Positions 53,551 through 62,830 of a DNA stretch of 64,000 bases are shown in pieces (the first letter of the stretch is position 1; each line of letters starts with the position of its first letter). The notes under the pieces are model-generated. The model had not been told where the DNA came from. It was given only the letters and a program-made list of their open reading frames with translations, and searched no databases. Both the position numbers and the translations under genes were made by a program. The stretch is from an uncultured Pirellulaceae bacterium. Its GTDB lineage: Bacteria; Planctomycetota; Planctomycetia; Pirellulales; Pirellulaceae. Where the stretch lies: positions 50,942 to 114,941 of the forward strand of contig CALKCK010000016.1 of assembly GCA_938083195.1 (NCBI GenBank), given 5' to 3'.

Positions 53551-53976
53551 CTACGGAGTCCACATTTGCAAGATAGGTATCCCTAGGATCAGGGCACCGA
53601 CGATCGATGCCGTTAAACTCACCAAGAGAACCGCGCCACTGGCGATATCAAGAGCGTTAGCTACATTCTGATCAGTCTGATCGGTAATCGCTTTGGCTAG
53701 CGACTCAAGGCTGCTATTAAACAACTCAGCAGCCATGACGGTGCCGATGCACAACAGCAGTAATGAAAGCCGAATTGGTTCTAAACCGATCCAGACGCCC
53801 GTTAGTACAACGGCAATTGCGATCGGTACATGGACGCCAAAACTGTTAAGGCTATTTGGCGATTGAGTGCCGGTTAGGCCCAGCCAAAGACCTCGAAATG
53901 AAATCCTGAACTTTTGAACCCAACTACGATTTGAATAGATGTCGCTTGGCAAATTGGCATCGCGATCGTTAGCCAT
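53551..53976 (-). CDS. dgkA: diacylglycerol kinase, DgkA family
   Basis: The roughly 141-residue product has three membrane helices: VHVPIAIAVVLTGVWIGLEP, LSLLLLCIGTVMAAELFNSS, and the C-terminal ASGAVLLVSLTASIVGALIL. The signature region ELFNSSLESLAK followed by NVANALDIASGAVLL matches DgkA-type kinases. The usual KD before the last helix is LD here. Such enzymes phosphorylate diacylglycerol or undecaprenol in the inner membrane. The start is ATG 53976, 3 bases past the stop of the LptD-like gene; ATG 53991 would overlap it. Confidence 0.85.
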   Translation of the reverse strand: MANDRDANLPSDIYSNRSWVQKFRISFRGLWLGLTGTQSPNSLNSFGVHVPIAIAVVLTGVWIGLEPIRLSLLLLCIGTVMAAELFNSSLESLAKAITDQTDQNVANALDIASGAVLLVSLTASIVGALILGIPILQMWTP

Positions 53977-53978
53977 CT

Positions 53979-56900
53979 TTACTCCAACCAACCAGAACTC
54001 GCCGGCGGAATCGCTTTTCCACCCGGTCGGAATAACCGCGGGCGACTGCCGAATCGGGGTTCGAAACCAAACCGAAAGCTCAAATTATCACGGCTCACAT
54101 CGTAAATCGCACCGAATTGCCATAAGAACGACTCGCCTATGTAGATCAAATTTAGGCTCTCTCCAATATTTCCGGTTTCACCAAAATCAACCTGGCTACC
54201 ACCTTTAAAGCCCCATTTCTCGCTCATTCGGTAGGTCACTGCTGCAGATAAAATATTGCTGCTAAGGGGACCTTCGATCATTCGATAGCCCAAATATAAA
54301 TTACCAACCTCTGGACGACTGAAATTAGCACCAAAACTTGCCGTTCTTAAGCCCTCGGAAAAGAAGTCAAAATATCCGTCAGAGACCAAAGAAAAACGAT
54401 CTCCAATATGCCAGCGGAAATCATAATCAAACATTCCGAAATCCGCACCTTCATTATCGCGACTGGCGTTTGGAAATAAAATCGCTTGCGTATCGAATGT
54501 AATCCAATCAACGATCCGCTGCTTTCCAGGTGCCCCGCGCTTGGTTTGCCATCGTTGCCGGACTCCAAATTTAATCGCCGATAAATCATCGGCAATTTCT
54601 GAAGAAGCAGCGGTTACATTTCCCTGCATCCCAGAACGCATGGCAAAGTATCGTTCATCATATTTGGTGTCAACAAATTGTTGCCCAATCGGAACATTGG
54701 GAATTCCAAAGGTCGTTTTTCCAAATCGGCGTCGAAACGCCTCCTGGGAATCGTCGTCGAGGTGATCATAAAGCGGCAACCTATTCATGTCTTGCGATGA
54801 GTCAGAGTAAAATGCGTCCATATCAAAGCTGACCTTATGAGCCAAACCGTTGACATTCCACAGGACACTTTGGACCGACGGGTCAACCCGCCAAACAGGC
54901 AGACTGGCGCGAATTCCTGTTTGCCCATAGCCTCGCAGTAAATCATTGCCTTGAAGATCTTCCTGCCAGTAACTTAGGTCGCCCAGTAGATAAGGCACTA
55001 CTTTGACAGGCCCAACTTGAACTGGAAAATCAAGCTCATTCCGGGTGCCAAATTTCATCCCGTCATAAACCCGGATTTCAGTGTTATCCTCGTTCGTTTC
55101 CCAGGCGAGGAAGTTGAAGCTATCTAGTTCCTGAGCATTCTCGGGCTCACTCGCTCGCTTCATCCTGACGTAGCCAGCTTGCGAATGACTGTGCCAGATC
55201 GCTCGATTATTAAACAACGGCTGGCCAAGTACAAAATGCTCCGCTCGAACTCCCGACGTCTGCGTAAAAAATCCGTTCAGTTGAAAATCAACCGTCAGGT
55301 TCTTGGATTGCGTTCCTTCGTTTCGCTCCAACCAAAACCCGGTGGTGTGGTCTTTATCAGTATCCCACTCCACCTCGTAGTACTGCTCCAGAAAATTTCG
55401 ATCTGAAATATAGCCGAGCTCAGCACGAACCACCGTGCCTGTATTTAAATCTTGACGATGCTGCAACCAAATCCGCCCACGAGGATCTTTTTCGGGAGGA
55501 ATGCTGGTTCGGCCTATCCCAAGATTATCGTTGCCTCGATCGCTGATAAAAAAGCTTCGGTACTGTCCTCTTACTTTTCCCTGATAGCCGAAAAAAGAGT
55601 CTTTCTCATATTCCACTTCAGAACCAATACCGATTCCTCGGTCACTCAGGTAATCTAAAATACCGATCCACTCGCGTGTTCCATTTGCAGGCTTTTTTAG
55701 ACCCAGAACCTGCTCCATATTCCAGCCGGTATTGATTTGAAAACCAAAAATTTGATCATTCCCAATTCCGAAACGATCCAAATACGGAGTTGTATCACCC
55801 AGGCTAGACCGAAACCTTGGCCAAGCGAAAACAGGAAGTCCCGCGACGTAAACCCGGTTTTGTTGAGCGTCGACGACATATTCATTCTCGACCGAATAAA
55901 GTCCAGTTTGCGGATCTACGGTCTGAAGCATAGTATCCGGATCGACTACTGGAATTTCTCTTCCTGAAAGTCCAATCCGTTCCGATTGAATCCAGTATTT
56001 CGGCACACCCAGTTGACTCGATGTGAAAGCCGAACCGAACGCTTGCAGGTTGTTCTCATCATATTGTTGCACAACATCGGCTTTCAGCCTCACCGTTCCC
56101 TCAAAATCAGGCACCTTGGCCGTCAATTCTGCTTTTAAGATTGTGCCTTGCTGCGTCGTCGCATCATAAAACATTCGCTCAGAATAAATCGTGCGACTTC
56201 CCTTAGAAAAAATCACATTCCCTTCGAGATAAAACTGATCACGCTTTGATCCGTCCGGTAACAAAGTTTGCCACTGAACCATGTTATCAGCGACTATATA
56301 GAGCTTCCGATCACGATCCCCCTGAAAAGGCCCAGCATCGGCGATCAAGGGACTATCAATCACGATTCGAATTCCTCCAACGGCGGTGGTAATTCGCTCG
56401 TTTGGATTCTTGGGATTAGGAGCACTTCGTGTATTTAAATCACCACTCGAGTCCCGACCTGTGATTTGGATATTGAATTGCGGCGTCTTATTTGCTTGCG
56501 CGGAAGACATCTCCTGCAACAACACCGATGGTTTTTGGGAGGTCGAGGGGCCAATTAACGGCGGTTGAAACTTTGGCTCGACCTGTTGAATTCGACCGGT
56601 TTGCGGTGAGACAACAATTGTCTCTTGAGGAACCATGAATCCAGCAGGTTGCACTGATGAATCCAAACCATCCCTCAAGACGGTTTGCGATCGATTGTAG
56701 ATAGCCGGCAAATCATCGAGATCCTGGTTCAATGCGTTTCGATCAAGATTGACAGTCCCTGTGGTGAAAAACCGCCCCAACCACCTGTCGTCAACAATTT
56801 GATCCGACGAACCTCCAATGGCCTCATGAGCAGGCCCCTTTCGATCCAGTTGAACCACAACGTTGCCTTCCAGATAGGCAATGATTTTGTAACCTTTAGC

Positions 56901-57176
56901 CTCGTCGGTGACTCCGGCAGCCCCAGCGGGCGACTCAACATAAATGATGGCCTCGTCAGAAGACGCACTCACCGAACCTTGAGTAATCAGGACGCCCTCG
57001 GAAATATGCAAGACCTCAAATTGTCCCGCCTGCCAACGCGTGATATTTCCAGAAGACACCGATATCGGCATGTCAGCTGCAGGCCGAGGAAAAGAAATTT
57101 GCTTCGCTTGAACGCCTGTCGTCGCTAAACTCAATCCGAGCATCAAGACACTGACAAGAAAAAATGCCAATCTCAT
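53979..57176 (-). CDS. lptD: LptD-like outer-membrane protein with OstA-type N-terminal domain
   Basis: From ATG 57176 the product has about 1065 residues, with a classical signal peptide (MRLAFFLVSVLMLGLSLATT). The N-terminal half has OstA/LptA-like beta-jellyroll repeats (VLHISEGVLITQGSVSASSD, VVVQLDRKG, FYLEGNVIFSKGSRTIYSER). The C-terminal half is a long beta-barrel with alternating aromatic strands, ending LSFRFGFEPRFG. LptD inserts lipopolysaccharide into the outer leaflet. The overall resemblance is clear at family level, but the symbol is used by analogy. A longer start at 57266 is possible. It is co-transcribed with the DgkA-like gene. Confidence 0.8.
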   Translation of the reverse strand: MRLAFFLVSVLMLGLSLATTGVQAKQISFPRPAADMPISVSSGNITRWQAGQFEVLHISEGVLITQGSVSASSDEAIIYVESPAGAAGVTDEAKGYKIIAYLEGNVVVQLDRKGPAHEAIGGSSDQIVDDRWLGRFFTTGTVNLDRNALNQDLDDLPAIYNRSQTVLRDGLDSSVQPAGFMVPQETIVVSPQTGRIQQVEPKFQPPLIGPSTSQKPSVLLQEMSSAQANKTPQFNIQITGRDSSGDLNTRSAPNPKNPNERITTAVGGIRIVIDSPLIADAGPFQGDRDRKLYIVADNMVQWQTLLPDGSKRDQFYLEGNVIFSKGSRTIYSERMFYDATTQQGTILKAELTAKVPDFEGTVRLKADVVQQYDENNLQAFGSAFTSSQLGVPKYWIQSERIGLSGREIPVVDPDTMLQTVDPQTGLYSVENEYVVDAQQNRVYVAGLPVFAWPRFRSSLGDTTPYLDRFGIGNDQIFGFQINTGWNMEQVLGLKKPANGTREWIGILDYLSDRGIGIGSEVEYEKDSFFGYQGKVRGQYRSFFISDRGNDNLGIGRTSIPPEKDPRGRIWLQHRQDLNTGTVVRAELGYISDRNFLEQYYEVEWDTDKDHTTGFWLERNEGTQSKNLTVDFQLNGFFTQTSGVRAEHFVLGQPLFNNRAIWHSHSQAGYVRMKRASEPENAQELDSFNFLAWETNEDNTEIRVYDGMKFGTRNELDFPVQVGPVKVVPYLLGDLSYWQEDLQGNDLLRGYGQTGIRASLPVWRVDPSVQSVLWNVNGLAHKVSFDMDAFYSDSSQDMNRLPLYDHLDDDSQEAFRRRFGKTTFGIPNVPIGQQFVDTKYDERYFAMRSGMQGNVTAASSEIADDLSAIKFGVRQRWQTKRGAPGKQRIVDWITFDTQAILFPNASRDNEGADFGMFDYDFRWHIGDRFSLVSDGYFDFFSEGLRTASFGANFSRPEVGNLYLGYRMIEGPLSSNILSAAVTYRMSEKWGFKGGSQVDFGETGNIGESLNLIYIGESFLWQFGAIYDVSRDNLSFRFGFEPRFGSRPRLFRPGGKAIPPASSGWLE

Positions 57177-57569
57177 TCCGCAACGATGAATCCCCCAATA
57201 GCGCGCGTAAGAATACGCACGGGAAATTGCAATCCATGGTTTTCGATTCTGGTAAAACAAGCTCAAGTCAAATGAACCGCTAGTCGATGATTTTGATACG
57301 AGTTAGTCGACCCTGTTTTTGCCAAAACGACGATTACTCGAAACGGCGAACCTCTCCGTCCGCATCGCGCAGCAATAGGGTGCGGGAGTATAGGAGGGTG
57401 GGCAGGGGGCAACAAGCCAGAAAAATTGCGGAAACCACCGCCCATCTCTCGAAGCCTCTGGCAAAACACTCGACTTTTGGCGTGTCCGTTCCAACACTTA
57501 AGAATGCTATCGCTTAAACTGATAGCACTTCAGATATGCTTCTTCCTTTTTCGCCAGCAGACATCGGCC
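57177..57569. other. 393-base gap between divergent LptD-like gene and an unknown
   Basis: The first 90 bases (57177-57266) are the in-frame upstream extension of the LptD-like gene. Bases 57426-57569 are the open upstream extension of the next gene. The middle portion holds no recognisable element. Confidence 0.45.
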
Positions 57570-58097
57570 GTGAATAAATTTTTCTCCCGCGATTTCCCCG
57601 CAGTCATCCAACCGCTTCTTAGCGACAAGTCGTTTAGAAATTACACTCTGGCTCCAGCCAACCAAGAGGTTCATTCTGAGCTGAATGATTTATCACTAGG
57701 TGACTGCTTCCCTCTAGGGATCAAAGACGAGCCGATGGCTCAATGTTGCTTGTCGGGTCTCTGGTTGCTTCACAATTTTCTCAATGAATCTCATGAGATT
57801 AGCCAATCTATCCACTCACCGGAGGGCAGCTATTGGCATGGGATCATGCATCGCATGGAAGGTGATTACTGGAACAGTAAATATTGGTTTCGAAAAACGG
57901 GAAACCACCCATGTTTTGAAAATGTCTTTGGCTCCCCTTCATGGGACCCGAGTGACTTCACCGATCAATGCGAATCTCACAAAGAAAAAAACGATCATTT
58001 ATCGCCGGCACTGCAAGCGACTGCCGGTGCTGAGTGGAGCGCACTCTTCGAATACTGTTATACGAACGCGACAAATACGAACGCGACAGAAGACTGA
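57570..58097 (+). CDS. conserved planctomycete protein of unknown function
   Basis: The product has 175 residues from GTG 57570. ATG 57504 and the open frame from 57426 are alternatives with poor coding character. The core MAQCCLSGLWLLHNFLNESH, then SYWHGIMHRMEGDYWNSKYW and FRKTGNHP, is a pattern I recall from many planctomycetes, with no known role. There is no signal peptide or membrane helix. The last residues carry an in-frame 15-bp tandem duplication (TNATN-TNATE). It is convergent with the ugd-like gene. Confidence 0.75.
   Translation: MNKFFSRDFPAVIQPLLSDKSFRNYTLAPANQEVHSELNDLSLGDCFPLGIKDEPMAQCCLSGLWLLHNFLNESHEISQSIHSPEGSYWHGIMHRMEGDYWNSKYWFRKTGNHPCFENVFGSPSWDPSDFTDQCESHKEKNDHLSPALQATAGAEWSALFEYCYTNATNTNATED
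58061..58090 (+). repeat. 15-bp in-frame tandem duplication at a gene end
   Basis: TACGAACGCGACAAA (58061-58075) is followed by TACGAACGCGACAGA (58076-58090), with one mismatch. It encodes repeated Thr-Asn-Ala-Thr just before the stop codon of the 57570-58097 gene. The core GAACGCGAC is shared with the repeat at 38964-38993. Confidence 0.93.
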
Positions 58098-58165
58098 GGA
58101 AACTGTTCACCATCTAAAAATTAAATTGTGAACAACCAACTTCACGCATCACGCAATTCGTACTT

Positions 58166-59494
58166 TCAGGCGTTATCCGATGACGGCCTTACCGAGGCCC
58201 GGCCGATCGAATAATAGGTAAATCCTAATTCTGCCAACTGTGCTGGATTGTAAAGATTCCTGCCGTCAAAAATCACCGGCACCTTCATGGCTGATTTAAT
58301 TTCATCAAAATCAGGATGCCGGAAAACGTCCCATTCGGTGTTGATCGCCAGGGCATCAACTCCTGCAAGTGCATCCATTGATTTCTCAGCGTATTCGACT
58401 TTATCCCCCAACTCTGCCTTCACATTTTCGACTGCCTCGGGATCAAAAACACAAACCGTCGCCCCACGCTCCAACAATTGTTCAATCATAACAAGGGCAG
58501 GTGCTTCCCGAATATCATCTGTTTTTGGCTTGAAAGCCAAGCCCCATACCGCAAACCGGAGGCCCTTCAAATCGCCACCGAAATGCTGGTCGACTTTTTG
58601 AGTCAATACAAACTTCTGCCGGTCATTCACCTGATCGACTGCATCTAGAATTGTTGGCGGTAAATCGTTTGCTTTCGACATCGAAGCCAACGCGCGAACA
58701 TCCTTAGGAAAACAACTTCCACCATAACCAACACCCGGAAAGAGAAATGAAAAACCGATTCGCTGATCATGACCAATTCCACGTCGGACGTCATTGATAT
58801 CGCCACCCATTTTTTCACACAGATTTGCCATCTCGTTGATGAAACTAATCTTTGTTGCCAGCAGTGCATTAGCGACATATTTTGTCAACTCGGCACTTTC
58901 GGGAGACATGGAAAGAAAGGGCTTGTCAGTCCTTAAGAAAGGGGAATAAAGTTCGTTGAGTATTTCTTTTGTTTCCGACTCTCGTACGCCAACAACCACG
59001 CGGTCGGGATACATGAAATCATGAATCGCAGCGCCCTCTTTTAAAAATTCAGGATTACTGGCGACACGATAACGAGCTTGGTTCAACTCGAATAAGCGAT
59101 CGTAAATCCCTTTATTAGTACCGACAGGAACGGTGCTTTTCGTGACTACGACCGTATCGGCGTTAATAAACGGGGCAATCCCAGCAACGACACTCCAAAG
59201 CGCTGACAAATTTGCGGAGCCATCATCTCCTTGCGGAGTCCCTACTGCGAGATAGACCACTTTAGCTTTGGTGACGGCGGATTCCACATCGGTGGTAAAG
59301 TGCAATCGACCGGCCTTATGGTTCCGCTGAACCATCTCGGTCAATCCTGGCTCATAAATTGGGATAATACCTTCGTTTAACCGATCAATTTTGCCTTGGT
59401 CAATGTCAACGCAAGTAACATTGTTCCCGCTCTCCGCAAAACAGGTTCCCGAGACAAGCCCAACGTAGCCCGTCCCAATCATTGCAATATCCAT
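58166..59494 (-). CDS. ugd: UDP-glucose 6-dehydrogenase
   Basis: The 442-residue product oxidises UDP-glucose to UDP-glucuronate with NAD, giving precursors for exopolysaccharide. The N-terminal Rossmann motif is [16 protein letters not shown]. The catalytic Cys lies in [16 protein letters not shown]. The second nucleotide domain reads [20 protein letters not shown]. Length and motif order are normal for the family. GDP-mannose dehydrogenase is a less likely alternative. It is a single gene between an unknown and gyrA. Confidence 0.94.
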   Translation of the reverse strand: MDIAMIGTGYVGLVSGTCFAESGNNVTCVDIDQGKIDRLNEGIIPIYEPGLTEMVQRNHKAGRLHFTTDVESAVTKAKVVYLAVGTPQGDDGSANLSALWSVVAGIAPFINADTVVVTKSTVPVGTNKGIYDRLFELNQARYRVASNPEFLKEGAAIHDFMYPDRVVVGVRESETKEILNELYSPFLRTDKPFLSMSPESAELTKYVANALLATKISFINEMANLCEKMGGDINDVRRGIGHDQRIGFSFLFPGVGYGGSCFPKDVRALASMSKANDLPPTILDAVDQVNDRQKFVLTQKVDQHFGGDLKGLRFAVWGLAFKPKTDDIREAPALVMIEQLLERGATVCVFDPEAVENVKAELGDKVEYAEKSMDALAGVDALAINTEWDVFRHPDFDEIKSAMKVPVIFDGRNLYNPAQLAELGFTYYSIGRASVRPSSDNA

Positions 59495-59662
59495 AGAATC
59501 GTCACTTTAAAAACTTGACCGTTTAGACAACAAGAATGCTCGCCGCACTCTTGAAAAGTTGGAATTTGATCGTAGTTAAGGGTCCAACCGCTGAAAAGTC
59601 GCTACCACAATCAAATTGAAAAACCTGCAAACTTCCCAATCGGATTGTTCCGATTTCAACGA

Positions 59663-62407
59663 TTAATTTTCGTTTTCTTCTGGACTAATTTCAGGCTCTG
59701 AAGACTCCGAAACCGACTCACTGACCGGTGGAGGCGAAACAGATTCAGGAGATTCGTTCTCCAGTTCGTCACCTAACTCATCTCGAGGAACTACGGCAAT
59801 GACCGCCAAGGAATCTTCCTCATCCAGCCCCATGATTCGAACACCTTGAGTGTTTCGACCGATCGTACTTACGTCCGCACATTTAATCCTTTGGATTTTT
59901 CCGCGAGACGTCATCAACAACAACTCATCGTCATCATTGACCGACTTAACACCAATCACCTGTCCATTTCGGTCCGTTGTTTTTATGTCCCTCAGCCCTT
60001 TGCCACCGCGTTTTTGTGTACGATATCGCGAGCTTCCACCGCCTGAATCACCTTCTACTTCTTCGGCTTCTTCACCACTCTTTGAGTTCGCTCCAAACTT
60101 GGTTCGTTTGCCATACCCCTTTTCACACGCAGTCAGTAGCGTGGCCTCGGGATCAGCGACTACCATCCCAACGACTCTGTCTCCCGCTGTCAACGAAATC
60201 CCTTTCACGCCACTAGTGTTTCGCCCCATCGGTCGTGCATCGGATTCTCGGAAACGAATCGCCATCCCCGTTTCAGTCGAGAGTACAATTTCATCTCCGG
60301 TTTTGGCAACAAGCACATCGATAATTTCATCATCTTCTCTTAGTTTGACAGCGATAATGCCACCATTCCTTGGTCGACCATAAGCCGAGAGCGGGGTTTT
60401 CTTGACCAACCCGTTCTTAGTTGCCATCACGAGATAATGTTCCGCCGCATCGAAATCTCGAATTGCCCGACAGGAAGCAATTGCCTCCCCTTCGTCAAGT
60501 TGCACAATATTTACAATCGCCCGACCACGACTCTCCCTGCTTAACTGCGGCAGCTGATGGACTTTTCGCCAATGCACGATTCCCTTAGTCGTAAAGAACA
60601 ATAGGTAATCGTGAGTACTGGCGGCAAAAATGTGCTCGATCGGATCCTCGTCTTCGCTTTTCGCTCCCTTGATCCCCTTACCACCTCGTCGCTGAGCCCG
60701 ATAAGTGCTGACCGGCGTCCGCTTGATATAACCGCGATGGCTGATCGAGACGACCATATTTTCTTCTTCAATCAGATCTTCCAGATCGATATTCCGAACT
60801 TCCTCGTGGGACAAGACAGTTCGTCGTTTGTCGGCATGCTTCCGCTGGATCTCTTCGAGATCTTCACGAATTATCAGGTAAACGTTCGCATCATCCGACA
60901 AAATTCTGAGATATTCTTTGATCTCTTCTAACAATTTTGCGTGCTGACCACCGAGCTTTTCCTGCTCCAAATTGACCAACTGCCCGAGGGTCATCTTCAG
61001 AATCGCGTCCGCCTGAATTCCCGTCAGGTGATAAACATCGGATTCACCACGCTCCTCTTGGAACACCTTAAATCCATCCTCACCCAACGCTCTTTGCATC
61101 ATCGAAGCAGGGCACTCAATCCCCATCAACCCCGCCTTGGCTTCCGCCTGAGTCTTTGAGCTTCGAATGATCTTGATGATTTGATCAATATCAGCCAACG
61201 CCAACAACAAACCTTCAATAGTGTGTTTCTGGCGGCGAGCACGACTAAGCAAAAACTGTGTGCGGCGGCGAATCACCTGGACGCGATGTCGCAAGAATTC
61301 AGTGAGGAAATCTTTGATAGAAAGCTCTCTCGGCTTTCCATCTACCAATGCCATGAAGTTCATGGAAAAAGATGTCTGCAACGGAGAAAACTGATACAGC
61401 TGATTCAAAACTACTTCAGGATCAGCGTCGCTCTTAATTTCAATCTCAAGCTTAACGGGCTCTTTCAGATCACTAAGATCTTTAATCCCGGAAATACCTT
61501 TAACTTTATCGGTTTTGACCAGCGTCGCGATCTTATCCACCACTCCGTCGCGGGTCTGCTGAAATGGCAACTCAGAGACGACGATCTTAGAACGATTCTT
61601 CTTTTTAGGAACTGGCTGTATCTCACATTCAGCTCGGACAATAATCGTACTACGCCCAGTCCGGTACGCTTTAATAACTCCAGCCGTGCCGCAAATCGTG
61701 CCGCCAGTAGGGAAGTCTGGCCCGGGCAAAACACCCATTATTTCGCTAACGGTGCATTCTGGATTCGCAATAACAATTTTAATTGCTTCACAAACCTCAC
61801 CCAAATTATGGGGAGGGATCGACGTTGCCATACTAACGGCGATTCCACTCGAACCATTGACAAGCAAATTAGGAAACTTGCTCGGCAACACCGAGGGCTC
61901 CATCCGGCGCTCGTCATAAGTTGGCGTAAAGTCAACTGTGTCTAGCTTTAAATCTTCCAGCATCAAAGCTGCAACAGGCGACATTCTCGCTTCGGTATAT
62001 CGCATCGCCGCGGGCGGAAGACCGGCAATCGAACCAAAGTTACCCTGCTTATCTACCAGAACATGCCGCATATTCCATTCTTGAGCCATTCGCACCAGCG
62101 TTGGATAAACGATGGACTCACCGTGCGGATGATAATTACCACTGGTGTCGCCCGAAATTTTGGCGCACTTCACCCGCGAAGAACCAGGCGTCAAACTAAG
62201 GTCATTCATCGCCACAAGAATTCGTCGCTGAGATGGCTTCAATCCATCACGAACATCCGGCAACGCGCGCGAGACAATGACACTCATCGCATAAGTCAAA
62301 TAGCTAGACTTAAGCTCGTCCTCAATTGGCATTTCAAGAAACGACTCATTGCTATTTAAACCGCTACCACCGCCGTCTTCATCCGGCTCCCGTGAATCAG
62401 TCGACAA
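59663..62407 (-). CDS. gyrA: DNA gyrase subunit A
   Basis: The 914-residue product starts at TTG 62407. The breakage-reunion core has the catalytic Tyr137 in AAMRYTEARMSP. The C-terminal domain has the GyrA box QRRGGKG, which separates gyrase from topoisomerase IV, and a second similar KRGGKGLRD segment later. The quinolone-determining region reads HPHGESIVYPTLVRMAQ (residues 93-109). Ser98 equals E. coli Ser83, Glu97 replaces Asp82, and Pro102 sits at the Asp87 position. The last 50 residues are acidic. gyrB is not in the window. Confidence 0.95.
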   Translation of the reverse strand: MSTDSREPDEDGGGSGLNSNESFLEMPIEDELKSSYLTYAMSVIVSRALPDVRDGLKPSQRRILVAMNDLSLTPGSSRVKCAKISGDTSGNYHPHGESIVYPTLVRMAQEWNMRHVLVDKQGNFGSIAGLPPAAMRYTEARMSPVAALMLEDLKLDTVDFTPTYDERRMEPSVLPSKFPNLLVNGSSGIAVSMATSIPPHNLGEVCEAIKIVIANPECTVSEIMGVLPGPDFPTGGTICGTAGVIKAYRTGRSTIIVRAECEIQPVPKKKNRSKIVVSELPFQQTRDGVVDKIATLVKTDKVKGISGIKDLSDLKEPVKLEIEIKSDADPEVVLNQLYQFSPLQTSFSMNFMALVDGKPRELSIKDFLTEFLRHRVQVIRRRTQFLLSRARRQKHTIEGLLLALADIDQIIKIIRSSKTQAEAKAGLMGIECPASMMQRALGEDGFKVFQEERGESDVYHLTGIQADAILKMTLGQLVNLEQEKLGGQHAKLLEEIKEYLRILSDDANVYLIIREDLEEIQRKHADKRRTVLSHEEVRNIDLEDLIEEENMVVSISHRGYIKRTPVSTYRAQRRGGKGIKGAKSEDEDPIEHIFAASTHDYLLFFTTKGIVHWRKVHQLPQLSRESRGRAIVNIVQLDEGEAIASCRAIRDFDAAEHYLVMATKNGLVKKTPLSAYGRPRNGGIIAVKLREDDEIIDVLVAKTGDEIVLSTETGMAIRFRESDARPMGRNTSGVKGISLTAGDRVVGMVVADPEATLLTACEKGYGKRTKFGANSKSGEEAEEVEGDSGGGSSRYRTQKRGGKGLRDIKTTDRNGQVIGVKSVNDDDELLLMTSRGKIQRIKCADVSTIGRNTQGVRIMGLDEEDSLAVIAVVPRDELGDELENESPESVSPPPVSESVSESSEPEISPEENEN

Positions 62408-62830
62408 ATTCTCCGCCTTTCAAACTGTTTAAGCTACGCAGATATTTGCTTCCTTGAGCAGAATTCAAAAATGAAACGCCGACAGCTTTTCGAGCCACTT
62501 GACGTCTCTCTTCCACCAGATGGTTGAAACCTGACAAAACCAGGCGTAAACCGCAAAAACCCACTTTACATGATCAGCAAATAAATGAGGGAGACCCCTC
62601 AAAAACCACTGTTTCCACCACTTTTTCTCGCGGCGAATTTAACTTTTAAATCCTACCAAAATCGACCACTTTTCACAACGTGCCAAGGTCGATTTCAGCC
62701 CATAAAAAACCACGGTTTTCGAATTACTTTTCCGATCTAAGAACAAGGGCTTTTGCGGTATAAACTTGACGATTAGATAGTCACCTACCAACAATGGAAG
62801 AACGTGGTTCGCCCATTGACTGGATTCCCA
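62408..62830. other. 423-base divergent gap upstream of gyrA
   Basis: No gene or RNA is seen. AAAAACCAC-type strings recur at about 62601-62614 and 62705-62719, the second forming a small AAAACC/GGTTTT hairpin. No DnaA boxes were found. Confidence 0.5.

Noticed and set aside
62408..62830. Possible replication origin next to gyrA
   Set aside because: No DnaA boxes, dnaA, dnaN or gyrB are present in the window; the AT-rich repeats are weak.
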